Shown piece after piece: positions 37,582-48,600 of a DNA stretch of 60,000 nucleotides. The stretch's first letter is position 1, and every line of letters starts with the position of its first letter. The stretch comes from Membranipora membranacea. Taxonomy: Eukaryota; Bryozoa; Gymnolaemata; Cheilostomatida; Membraniporidae. A model generated the notes under the pieces. That model did not search any database, was not told the DNA's origin, and was given only the letters and a program-made list of their open reading frames with translations. The position numbers and the translations under genes were made by a program. Location: the NCBI GenBank assembly GCA_914767715.1, contig OU612073.1, forward strand, positions 4,342,001 through 4,402,000, read 5' to 3'.

Positions 37582-38093
37582 TGGTAGTTATTGTTTCAAC
37601 GATGATAGAATTTGACACGTTTCTATCTTACCATACCCAACAGAACATCCCACTTAGCTAGCCTTACCAAGGATAATAATTTTTTGCCGATCACCAAATG
37701 ATCAAGCTATATTTATTTTACAAACTTTTTGCTAGCGTTTTTCCTGTGCATGGTAGTAGGATATCCATTTGTAGTATCTCCTCGTGAACAAATGGAAATA
37801 ATCTGTTTTATAGGAGACGCCTCACTACTGGACCAATCGATGCAAAGAAACTAAGCAAGGCTGGCAGGAAGAAACAGGGAGCAGTGAGAGGGCTGAAGAG
37901 CAGAGGAAGGAGAGCCTCCTCTAAGGTCAATTCCATAATCGACCATCACTGGTAGTCATTGTTTCAACGATGATAGAATTTGACACGTTTCTATCCTACC
38001 ATACCCAACAGAACATCCCACTTAGCTAGCCTTACCAAGGATAATAATTTTTTGCCGATCACTCAATGATCAAGCTATATTTATTTCACATTT
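37582..38093. repeat. 140-bp direct duplication flanking an exon-like segment
   Basis: 37582-37721 and 37950-38093 are nearly identical (GTTTCAACGATGATAGAATT, CATACCCAACAGAACATCCC, AATAATTTTTTGCCGATCAC). Between them is 37803-37949, which has an acceptor-like TTTTATAG and an open, strongly basic frame. Confidence 0.85.
37803..37953 (+). other. Exon-like segment of unknown origin
   Basis: After TTTTATAG the frame reads RRLTTGPIDAKKLSKAGRKK and on to ASSKVNSIIDHHW, then a stop. It is GC-richer than its surroundings. A second, Glu-rich frame is open over most of it (ETPHYWTNRC...). No family recognised. It may be a lone terminal exon or a captured fragment. Confidence 0.35.
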
Positions 38094-38976
38094 CATTGCC
38101 TGTGTAGATGGGATAAGAAATAGGATATTATGAGGACAAAACAAAAACAATAAAAAATTCCATATTGTACTCATCACCAATATACAAGGGTTGATGTTAG
38201 CCCGCCTTTTCACTGATGTTTCCTGGGCCGCTTCACAAGCCTAGTGGTGGCCTGTTCAGCATGACTTAGTGATGATAGACCACATATACTGTAACAGTAT
38301 CAAAGCTGGCAATCTCACAGTATCGTAACATTATGTTGTTTTATTGTCTAACAAGGATTCTTGTGGTAGAAGAAATATCTTTAAAATGATGCCCATGAGG
38401 CGAAAAGTGATTTGATTTTTTGAAGATAAGAAGCTGAACTAAGAAGAGTCATCAGTTTTGATTGCCAAGGCAAAACTAGCAGGAACATAAAAGAATGTAT
38501 CATGCAGTTAGAAGAGTCAGATCTACGGGAAATGCACTATACAGGTCCCGTATCCGGAACTTAATATAATTAAGTAAAGAGAAAAATGGACAAGTATCAA
38601 CTGGGTCAGGGGATATGAGACACAAGATTGTCACAAAATTATATGCACTAAACTAATAGCTATATCAGTTAACAAAATAAAAATGCGAACAAAAAGCAAA
38701 ATATTCACATTTTAAGTGATCGTTGATGTAGAGAAAATAAAATGATAAGTAAATATAATTATGTTTATATAGAGTGAGCATTTACAAATAGAAAATACAC
38801 ACTTGGGCAATTAATAGATATGCATAAAGTAAAAAAGTAGATCTTGAGAAAAGGAAAAGCCTTGCTGCAGGAATGAATAAGTTTTGGAGATTACAGGTGA
38901 CTCAGACGGTTTTGTGGTATCAGTTTATCAGATCGATCATGTTTTATAATAAAGTACTACAGAGTATTGTACATGA

Positions 38977-41900
38977 TTATGTGTCACTGAGGTAGTACGG
39001 ATGTAATCTCACCACATTTTGCCCGTTTACCCCGTAGACTTTGAGATGATAAGTGAAATATGACAGTGTATACATTTCTTTTGGTTTGACATAGTGGAAT
39101 GTTATAGGATAATCACTCATGGCATCGATTCCCTGCAACGACAAAAAATTAAATGTGCAAAACAAAGGGCACGATCTGTGTGTGCTCAATCGCAAAATAT
39201 ATACCTCAGTCACAAGGTAACGGGATTGTCGGGGGTATGATTTGTACCAGTACAATGGTAAGTTTTGGTACACAGCTGAACACATAGACTTAATACTAAT
39301 ACTACTATTACTATTATAGAGACTATGACTGAAAATGATTAAAATGATGGGTATATGGACATGCTATGTCATCAATCATCACATTATCTTTGATGTTATC
39401 ATTCTCTGAACTACAGAAAATAAGCTGAGCTCATACCGTTCTCATACCATTTTCAGTTTACTTTCCTTTCTTATTGTATTATTACTAACTACATTACTAC
39501 TTGGCTGTATGACTTACATGTATCGCACCATGGGAATCATACTGTAGATACCATTTAGGAAACTGCTGTTTTATAAAAGCCCACGGAGCCAAGGCATGGA
39601 ACCTACTTGCACCTCTTTCATCATAACTTTCTGCAGTCTTTACTCCTAAGTTCTGCATACCTACAATTAAAGAAAGCTTGATGTAAGCTGGAAAATTACA
39701 CCCTTGTACAGCATATACACATGCAGCATACCAAAAATGTACACATAGCATACAGCATGCCGAATACGGGATTTAAGCCTTCTTAAGAACTGACAACCAC
39801 ATCCATGTAAATGGAATTCATTTCTCCCAAAGCGTTGTGATTGAGCATTGACAATTAAAGCTGAGCAGCCACTCACCACTTACTCTTTACCTATACAAGA
39901 AATGAACTGAAAATGGAATTTGAAAACGTATCACAGAATACATTGATGTTATAGAAATGTCATAATCATAATGCCACAAAACTTGAGGGGAATGGATAAC
40001 AGACACTTTGTTTTGCTGAAGTTGGCGATTGATATAGGTGTTAGATGGTTGATTGGTGATGAAAGTATAGGTGTTGGGTGGTTGATACTGGATGTTAGGC
40101 TTTCATGGTTGGTGCCCAGAATTGAGAATTTTTTTCATGTACTTGAATTATCGCTGCATTTATTTTTTCAGCTTCTGCAGAGAAATTTACTCTTTTGTCT
40201 GCTTTTGTGTTTCCTGATAACACTGCATTTTAATTTCATTTATGTTTTGGTTTCTAGATGAGTAGAGTGTACAACTATGTAAGCTGGGTCCACAAAAATC
40301 ACCAGTTACATTTTACTACCTATTGATATAAAACCTATCAGGCACATAAAGTGTTATTGGAATAATTACCACACCCTGATTTTTCTATACATATTACGAT
40401 TTAATAAGAGGGTTGGTATTTTAGCCATTTTCGCTATTTTTGTAAATGTGCATGTATGTATGTATGTATGTATGAGGCACCTGATATCGGTTTCCTTACA
40501 CATGCATCATCATACACACAAACCTGAGGTTATGTGGGCAATGTGGCGCTATATTTTTTTATCTTACTAGGACTAGTTTAAGTGCTCAAACGGCGGCGGG
40601 ATGCTGGTAGAGGCATTTCATTATCAACCACTTTCTCCCCTCAAGTGGTTGATAATGAAATGCCTCTACCAGCATCCCGCCGCCGTTTGAGCACTTAAAC
40701 TAGTCATAGTAAGATACTATACTAGGACTAATGGTTTTCAGTAGTAGTAAACTTTCCTAATTGCTCATATTGTGACTAACTCACAACTAAATGTAGATAG
40801 AACTCTGAGTTATTTATGCCAAAACAAAAAAAAAGTTAATTTGCGTTCATCCTCGGGTAATTAGAAATTCAGCAAACATCTGGCATGTATTAAGAGAATG
40901 TGTGAGAATGTGTGAGAATGTGTAAGAGGTAAAATGGTGATATCAGCTCAAACTATCCAGGTACATACATTTACCGAACTGTACATCTTCAGCGCCTCCA
41001 TCTTCTGTACAGATTTTAGGCTGATGATATCCCCGAGTAGCGTATCGAGCGAGTGCTTCTCGACTCAGTACATAACCTCCTCCTATAGATCATAACCAGT
41101 CATATATAACAATACTAGTCATATATATCGATACTAGAGTGGCAATACATTACAATAACTTGCATGAGCTAAAATCAGTATTGATTGCATAAAATTGTGT
41201 CGTTGCAAGGATGGCAAACATATGCCCCAAGTAGGTATATCACTGTTTTGATACATACACCGCGTAACAGCTTTGACTAGGAGATCACGCTCCAGCTTTT
41301 AACGAGAAATCAAAGACAGACATTTATGAAGTCCTACCTCCTGAATAATAGCCCTGGGGTTTAACAATCACATTGAAATGATGTCCATAGTACACGGGGT
41401 CACTGGGGTTTTTATCAGAGAGAAAATATCTGAGATTTTCCATAATAGCAAATGTGTCATCATCTGCCTTCATAAACCAATCCGCTTCATCGAAGTGATT
41501 GTCATACATGTGTTTGAACGCATGCATAGTTTTAGCTGTTAAGTGATTTCTGCCTTCCTCAACATCAACCTCTACAAACAAATTAAACATTATATTGTAT
41601 TAGACCTGCCATGTCATCATGACAATGATGTACCTAAGTACCAATTAGTAGGTAGGTATTAAAGTTTACCCCCTGGTAGGAAGTATTGATCCCACCAGCA
41701 GAATGTGATTCATATCTCTGTCTCATTTTCCTAAGTATGAATTATAATAATATTTTTTATGTTAAAACCATACACATAAATACTTTATATGGTGGAAACT
41801 AACAACCTATAAAACCCCTGTTTAACGCATGTGGTAGGACAAGGAGTTACTCCTTGTGCAAGCATAGAATCTCACATGATTATAATGCTGATACCAATAG

Positions 41901-43472
41901 TGATTAGCATCTTATTTATGATTGCTTTTCATTTTACTCCCTTCTATTTGAACACCAAGATATGAGCTTGCTGTACATATCCTATGTTTTTGATTGATAA
42001 TATGAGAGACCATAGTATTATCTATAGATTAGTTCTACAGACTCTACTGGGTACTGATACTATAACTGGTCAAATATCAGACAAAACAAAGAAGAATCAG
42101 ACCCACAGGAGTGAATTGTTTGGTTATTTATAACTCTGTGACTACTCGCTTAGTCAACCTGAGATAGTCACATACTACCCATCAAAAGATATACCATCAA
42201 ATATGGCTGTTCATGGCTAGTTGACATCCAGTCGTATCGAAATCGTCCATGCAGAACCTGCACACCGATGGAATTCCGCATATACAAATAAATACCTTAG
42301 GGTCGCCTCAAATTCAAATTTAGTGAGTCATTGCCAGTTGAACTGATTAAAATTGCTGCAGGACTTAATAACATCAATGGTGGATAAATGTGGAACAAAC
42401 CTTGTGTGAATTTGCATTTTGCAAACACCATAATTATCTATGCATGCAACTCACAGTGTGTACTACATCAGTAAGATCATAGAATGGTTATGCTAGACTG
42501 CACACTAAGGATTACTTACTTATAACAGGAGCAGGAAATTTCTCATTCACCTCGCTGCTTACAAAAACGATCTTGTTACATTTGTATGCCCATGTCTTAT
42601 ACACGTGTATTGCTTTACTTTCAAGATTAGTAGGGGATGTCATTATCCAACAGAGTATCCTCACTTTGCGAGCCAAGTTGTCAGCCAATGTGAAACTATC
42701 CTCTGAAAAAAAGACAACAAGATGCAATATGCTGCAGGAATAAAAGGTTCTTTATCTGATGATGGGTTTTATGTTGGGCGAATTACAATTGTACATATTT
42801 TATAATAATCCTAACAGCTTATTTTCTGCTTAGAATCATGGTTCACTATCTCTCAAATGCGTATGATACTGATACAGCTATATATGTCAATACCATAGAC
42901 AAAGCACATGGTCAATACTATAAACATATAAACATGTATTTATATGTTTATGGTCAATACTGTCACTGTGAAGCAAAAACATAGCAATCCTCAAGCATAA
43001 GAATAAGTCGATCTTAAAAACCAAGTTTCAAGTTTCGGTAGTAGTCTTCCCTGCGTAGTATTTGGCGACCACAGACTTAATAATGATATAATTATTTCAA
43101 TAGCAAGTAGTACTAATTGTAAGCCTAGGAAAAACTAAGCAATAGTAAGAGTGTAGTAATAATGATATCATAATGTGAAGGTAATAAAGACATACCCTGC
43201 TTGTTTTGTGTTTCCTGATATAGCAGACCAGGTATCCTGATGATTTCGTTTTTGACAACAGGATGTTCTATTTTCACATCATCAGTATTATTAGCACTAC
43301 TCTTAGAGTATGTTCCAACAGAAACTTGTGAAGGTAATAATATTGGGTCTCCGTGGTACCGTACGGCTGAGAAGTCACCATAAAAGCGATCGAGCAGGAA
43401 CATGAGGAGCAAGGTGAACATAACACCTGAAACCAGCCCAGCCGTAAAATTACTTCTCATAAACCTCCACAT
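38977..43472 (-). CDS. C1GALT1: Core-1 beta-1,3-galactosyltransferase-like (T-synthase family)
   Basis: T-synthase adds galactose to GalNAc-Ser/Thr in the Golgi, making core 1 O-glycans. Six exons on the minus strand: 43196-43472, 42520-42702, 41338-41571, 40975-41082, 39518-39660, 38977-39132; 366 aa (human 363). Type II membrane anchor near the N-terminus (TAGLVSGVMFTLLLMFLLD). GT31 motifs in order: KVRILCWIMTSPTNLESKA, TWAYKCNKIVFVSSE, DEADWFMKADDDTFAIMENL with the DDD metal site, YYGHHF, PQGYYSGGGGYVLSREAL, ICTEDGGAEDV, and SDYPITFHYVKPKEMYTLSY. The paired CC before SD seen in vertebrate T-synthase is replaced by AM. An acceptor CCTTAG just upstream of the start exon suggests a 5' UTR intron. 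Confidence 0.9.
40560..40716. mobile_element. Near-perfect hairpin element (73-bp arms)
   Basis: Left arm 40560-40632 (ATCTTACTAGGACTAGTTTA, CAAACGGCGGCGGGATGCTG, TTATCAACCAC) is the almost exact reverse complement of 40643-40716, with a 10-base loop TTCTCCCCTC and one mismatch noted. It is GC-rich compared with its surroundings. A diverged half copy lies at 34236-34290. Probably a young MITE. It lies in intron 4 of C1GALT1. Confidence 0.9.
41839..41857. repeat. Minimal CAAGGAGT palindrome
   Basis: ACAAGGAGT-T-ACTCCTTGT, perfect 9-bp arms with a 1-base loop, in intron 2 of C1GALT1. Confidence 0.85.
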
Positions 43473-43848
43473 CGCTTCCGAGATCTTTCTTTTTTCCTCA
43501 AGCAAAAACAGCACAGTCACTAAGGAGAAATCAAATGAAGGACAGTCCTATGAGTAAAACTTGGGAGAAATGAACGTAAACAGGCAAGATGTGAGGAGAG
43601 GCATGTAACTTGAAGGCGGGTTTGCTCCTTAGAGAAATAATAGGGTCATGGGGCATTCAACCAGTTAAAGAAGTGAAAAATTCACATCATTACAAATTAT
43701 GGTTCAGTTATCTGGTGGTACGCTGAGCAGTTGGTTAGAAAAATATTCTGAAAAATTAACACAATCATGAAACTGGGGGGTTCAATTAGAAAGAGAGATG
43801 CTTTACTAAAGCAAGATATCACTATCACATTGCTCAAAATTATCACTC

Positions 43849-44093
43849 ACTTGGTCTTTCAATTAGATAAAATTGCTCCCAAATTGCTCGCTCAGAATGT
43901 GTAGATAGTTCCACCAATGACTGTGCGATTTGAAAGCGAGAGCCTAGCAGGTGTCGCTCACTCACTAAGTCTTTACTTTGCCAATGTCCACTATCAACCA
44001 TAGTGGATATTGGCAAAGTAATGACATGTAAGTCCCAGGGGCCCATGGTGAGCGACAAGATCGCTATTTTGGCCGGTTCTAATTGAAAGACCC
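43849..44093. mobile_element. Inverted-repeat element containing a nested palindrome
   Basis: Ends TTGGTCTTTCAATTAG and CTAATTGAAAGACC are inverted. Inside, at 43970-44037, ACTTTGCCAATGTCCACTAT pairs with ATAGTGGATATTGGCAAAGT, followed by AGTCCCAGGGGCCCA as after the 37433 palindrome. A diverged relative lies near 27640-27775. Confidence 0.65.
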
Positions 44094-44239
44094 CCTTGTG
44101 CGAGCTTCCATCCTTCCAGGCCCTATGCCTGTGTACAAGTTCAAGGAACCAGAATTTTAGGTCAGGCCTACACCAAAACCTGATAACCTGAACAGTGATA
44201 TTATATAATGATTATGATAATAATCATATCATAGCTTGA

Positions 44240-44380
44240 GTTTATGCTATATATAATGATTTAGTGTTGTGGGTTGCTGATATGAGGTATAATAGAGAAT
44301 GCACAGGTTTTGAGGTATACCTGTGCATTCCCCATTATACCTAAATCATTCATCACAGCATAAACTCAGGACATTACCAG
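44240..44380. repeat. Long imperfect hairpin
   Basis: GAGTTTATGCT ... AATGATTTAG ... GAGAATGCACAGGT faces ACCTGTGCATTC ... CTAAATCATT ... AGCATAAACTC, with a 10-base loop TTTGAGGTAT. Confidence 0.75.
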
Positions 44381-45636
44381 ATATAAACTTAAGTCGAGGA
44401 GTGGAGTACTCCTTGCTTCAGAATTAGTATTACCAGTCCAGTGACAATTTCCAACAGAACTACACTGAGTGTATATTCATCAGTGTATTGTTGTGTTGTC
44501 TAGATACCAATTATAATGGTAGACTATGTATGTTGTAGATGTAGACTAACCTGTCTTGACAAGCTTGTCAAGATGGGCTTGTTATAGACTAACAACTTGT
44601 AGTAAGTTAGTATTCTCATTCATTCATTCCATAGATAGGCTCATCTGTTGATAACATTCGATCAATGACCTTAACTACGAGCAATAATTTATATCCTTTG
44701 GCTAAAATTCTTTCACTATACTGCCGAGTCTCTATAACTCTAAACCAAGTCGAGCTCCATTGATCCTAGACTGTCTTGACAAGCCTATCAAGGCACAGTT
44801 TTTTTTACATTGATTCCTGCTGCGCTCCCCATATAGAATTCAGTAAACCGGAAACTGTCAAAAGAGACAAAATTACAGTTGCTGTTAGAAAAGCTCAAAT
44901 AATAATAATCATCACATAGACATCGATGGACTCTATTTCTATGATCATTATACTATACCTATTTTGGAGTGATCTGCACATATCAAAATTACTCATATAG
45001 TTTTCAATGCTACATAGCTTTTCAATTGAAGCTGGAGGGTATGATGAAGATTGATGAATTCCATGATGAAATTGGAGAGGGCATTTTTTCCTTAATCTTC
45101 TACGCAGACAGAATCAGAGCCTTTCAGCCAGGCTGACTCTTGGAGTCATTGGTGCTGGCAATGAACTAGTTCATTGACGCCGGTCTCGGACTTTCAAAGG
45201 TGAAAATATTAATAAAGGCCATTGTGGATTTTGGTGACGGGGACAAAACTTTACACAAAACTTAATACGGGCTAATCTGGTTTCCTGGCATTTGTATTTT
45301 TTTCAACTTGCTTTTTTATAGTACTTTTTATTTCTTCTTCGTTGATCTATTACACAAACAATAGAAAAATAAATTTAAAAGAAGTACGGTGTCCCACAAT
45401 TTGAACAGTAGCTACCGGGTTCATACTTTGAAGTAAATTGTCAGATTGGATAAAAAAATTCAAATTGATGAAAAATGGCTACCACTGAATATGCTGGAGA
45501 AAAGATGAGAGAGTAACATTATTGGTCTTATCTCACAACACAAAAAAACTATTTACTGGTGAAGTTAGACAATACTGCTGCTAATACATACATAATACAG
45601 GCTATTTCTACCTCGACTACCAATGATTGGCCTCCT

Positions 45637-48600
45637 TCAACTCCAATACAGTGTACTGGAACAGCCCTTAGGCAAAAAGATATTATGTACCATAAACTGA
45701 TAAAGAAAATAATTTTTTGTTTTTATATACCTTAATTCTTGGCGCTCACAGCTACTGTGTATGATACTATTCTGCATATATAAACGAGGCATTAGATAAT
45801 AATTATGGAATTTTGATATTCTTTAGTCAATGTGCGATCAGTAGGCAGAGCAGAGTATCCTTTACTTTGAGCCAATGGTTACCTGTCTACCCAGCATAGT
45901 TTCTTGGTTACTTTCTGTGGATGACCAATCAGCACACTTGAAAACCTACCAAAATAAAATTAGTCCTGTAGAATTCTTTCACATACAGTACTCATTTGTA
46001 GCATATTAGAAATATCCGATTCAATTTCCCAATTCCTTATTTAATCTCATTAATTAAATTGCGATGCAACTTCATATGAAGAGCTACTGACAAAAGATTT
46101 TAAAATTAAAATAGGTAGTTTTGAGCAGTATACTACACTGTGTAAGGTCTGGGTAACAGGTAAAAATCCAAATGATGTTTACCTTGACAAGCCTTTTCTT
46201 GAATACGTTGGAGCTGATGGCGTAGATTATGAAGTTTATAGATGAGTTTAATATCATTAGCTGATAGGAGAATATAGAAGCTGTTGGTCCATATTGTGGT
46301 GAAAACCTCCATATGAAATTGAGTGAAATGTCCGGTATCTAAAAATAAAGTGGCATGTTATGATTTCCACATCATTTATAGTCACAAATCTCGTGCTATA
46401 TGGTTACCAGTTTTTTTCAACTCATTGCATACTTTCCATCAAGATTTGCTGTATATGGCTAACAAGTTTGCTGCGATGCAGCTTGTCAAGTCATGCTTAT
46501 TTTGCTGCTGTTAGCGCATGACATCAGATTGGATGGATGATTGTAATGATTCAGTGATACTGTCTAGTTAAGCCAGCCAACTTCCTGTTATCAGCAGCAA
46601 TGAAAGCTGCAGTGGAGTTTATGTATTCGCCATGTTATCAGATCTCACAATGCTCACCTGTAACACCATAAAAGATAGTGTGACAAGGACAAGTGTTAGA
46701 ATAGCTTTGTGTTCTGTTCTCTTTTTCCTTATGTTGCTGAGATGATCACCATCTCCCATTCTACAAATATAATGATGTTGATAAATGAATTGCTGTATGT
46801 AAACTTCTATTCGAAAATGTTACCAATTGTTTAACACTTGCGTTGGTATGGATTCGTTTTCACGGATTTTTTTGAGCACCCAAACAAAATGCCTGCCAAG
46901 TCTGATGTTGAACACCCTGCAGATATTATTACCATGTAAGCAAGTATGCATGTATGCATGCATGTATGTATGTATGATCACATACTCCTATGCAGCTATA
47001 TGTTTTCCAGTAATGCTTTGGGGTTAGAAAATAATGGCATTTTATTCAGCCTAAATTCTAATAGCAATAAAGTGGAGATTTGTCATTGCCTGGACACACA
47101 ACCAGAGTGTTCTAACAGAGCAAGATATTCCAATGCGGTGAGGAACCAGCTAATGATTTACACAAATATAGCCTGTTAGTTATCCCCCCTGCACCAACTC
47201 ATAAACATTGTGTAACCACTGGTGAGTTGCCAATGCATACATGACAAGTTGGTAGACCCAGAAATCAGGAGGTCTCCGCGGACAAAGTCCCGACCCGGAG
47301 TACCACTCTGCGCGTCCCGCAGTGAAGGTGTAATCTGGCCCTTGTTGTCATTTACTTTAAGCCAACACTAGAGCGTTCATATTATGAAATGCCTAATTTT
47401 ACCTGATTTTACAAATTATATTGTTGCACTTTATCCGAACGAGGAGAGATAGTATGTTAATAGGCAATTATATATAGTTATATGTACTGGGGGGGGGGGG
47501 GGGGGGGGTAGGAAAACATAGTTTTTCTTGCAACGAGAAGCTTAAAAGTCTTCTGGGTGAGGGAAGCTGAGAAAAGGGAGGAAAAAGGGAGATAGGGAGG
47601 AGGTGGAAAATACCCCTAAAAACTGGGAGGCTCCCTACCAAAAAGGGAGACTTGTCGGGTATGTGCCAATGACAATAATAAATCACACTCAGGCAAATAT
47701 TAATCAAGCTGAAAAGCAATAAAAATACAAGGTAATCAACATGCAACCGGAAACAACGCTGTATGCTGTTTACTGTTTGCTAGCTAAAATGCCTGGAGGC
47801 TCATCCTGTGAGGACTCCCACTCTCTCACCAACGTTTGGTTCACCTAACTAAGGTATAGTTACAGCTCTAAAATTTCACCCAATGACCTCATTTTATCAT
47901 TAGTAAGCTCTTGATGCCAGGAACAACTTCACCAAGGAATTTGGCTGTTCTTCAAATATCTTAAGATCAATGACTTTGATATCTAAATTATTCCTGTTTC
48001 CACATTCAATATTCTACTAGTATTCGAAGATTTAGCCTTTTAACAGCACACATTTTACGTCTTATATTACAGATTATCGTAAAAACACTAAAGAAAAGCT
48101 TGGCCCCCTAAATTTGCTTGGTACACTACTGTAAATAGGTCATCTACTCGGCACCTGCTCGATCTAGTCCATATACAAAATACATATTATCTATATTTAT
48201 CTATATTGTGCGGTATGAAACATACTATGAATGAAGACGGTTTTTTCTCCTAATGAGCTTTGCGCTGCATCAAATCCATCCATAAAAACCTAGTGACAAG
48301 TTTATCTTATTATCGATTTCTTCATCCAGATTATTTCCAACTGTTATTATGACCCACTGTCACAAAAATGGATGAGCCCCCCACAGATGAACACCCCACA
48401 GATGGATGCATTGTAGTGAAATGGAATGTGGACCTAAAATAATGATTCAATCACAAGTAGAAAATCTATTACTAATCAAGCCAGTCTAAGTGGGCCGCTA
48501 AAGCCGACTTATTGTCAACGCTTGGAAACAAACTTTGGTAGGGGGTCAATTTTCACCGCATGCGCCCCCATCCAAAAAATGTCTGACGATACCTCACCTG

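Larger units (their letters stand above)
35467..38976. other. Convergent spacer between the TSP1 gene and C1GALT1
   Basis: Contains an interspersed repeat (35623-35900), an AT hairpin near 36467-36505, diverged copies of a GGTGGTCTACA segment (about 36725-36835), a palindrome (37433-37508), and a 140-bp direct duplication around an exon-like segment. Otherwise AT-rich without recognised genes. Confidence 0.5.
43473..45636. other. Spacer between C1GALT1 and the GPCR gene
   Basis: Contains an inverted-repeat element (43849-44093), a long hairpin (44240-44380) and small palindromes at about 44394-44415 and 45159-45176. No other exon seen. The C1GALT1 promoter should be near 43500-43800, without a recognisable motif. 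Confidence 0.45.

Noticed and set aside
37582-38093. LTR retrotransposon with short LTRs
   Set aside because: The repeats are only about 140 bp, lack TG...CA ends, a primer-binding site or a polypurine tract, and enclose no gag or pol.
47468-47746. Minus-strand open frame as the missing GPCR TM5 exon
   Set aside because: Its start is hydrophobic, but it runs into the poly-G/proline stretch, lacks a suitable splice-site pair and does not resemble TM5 of the family.
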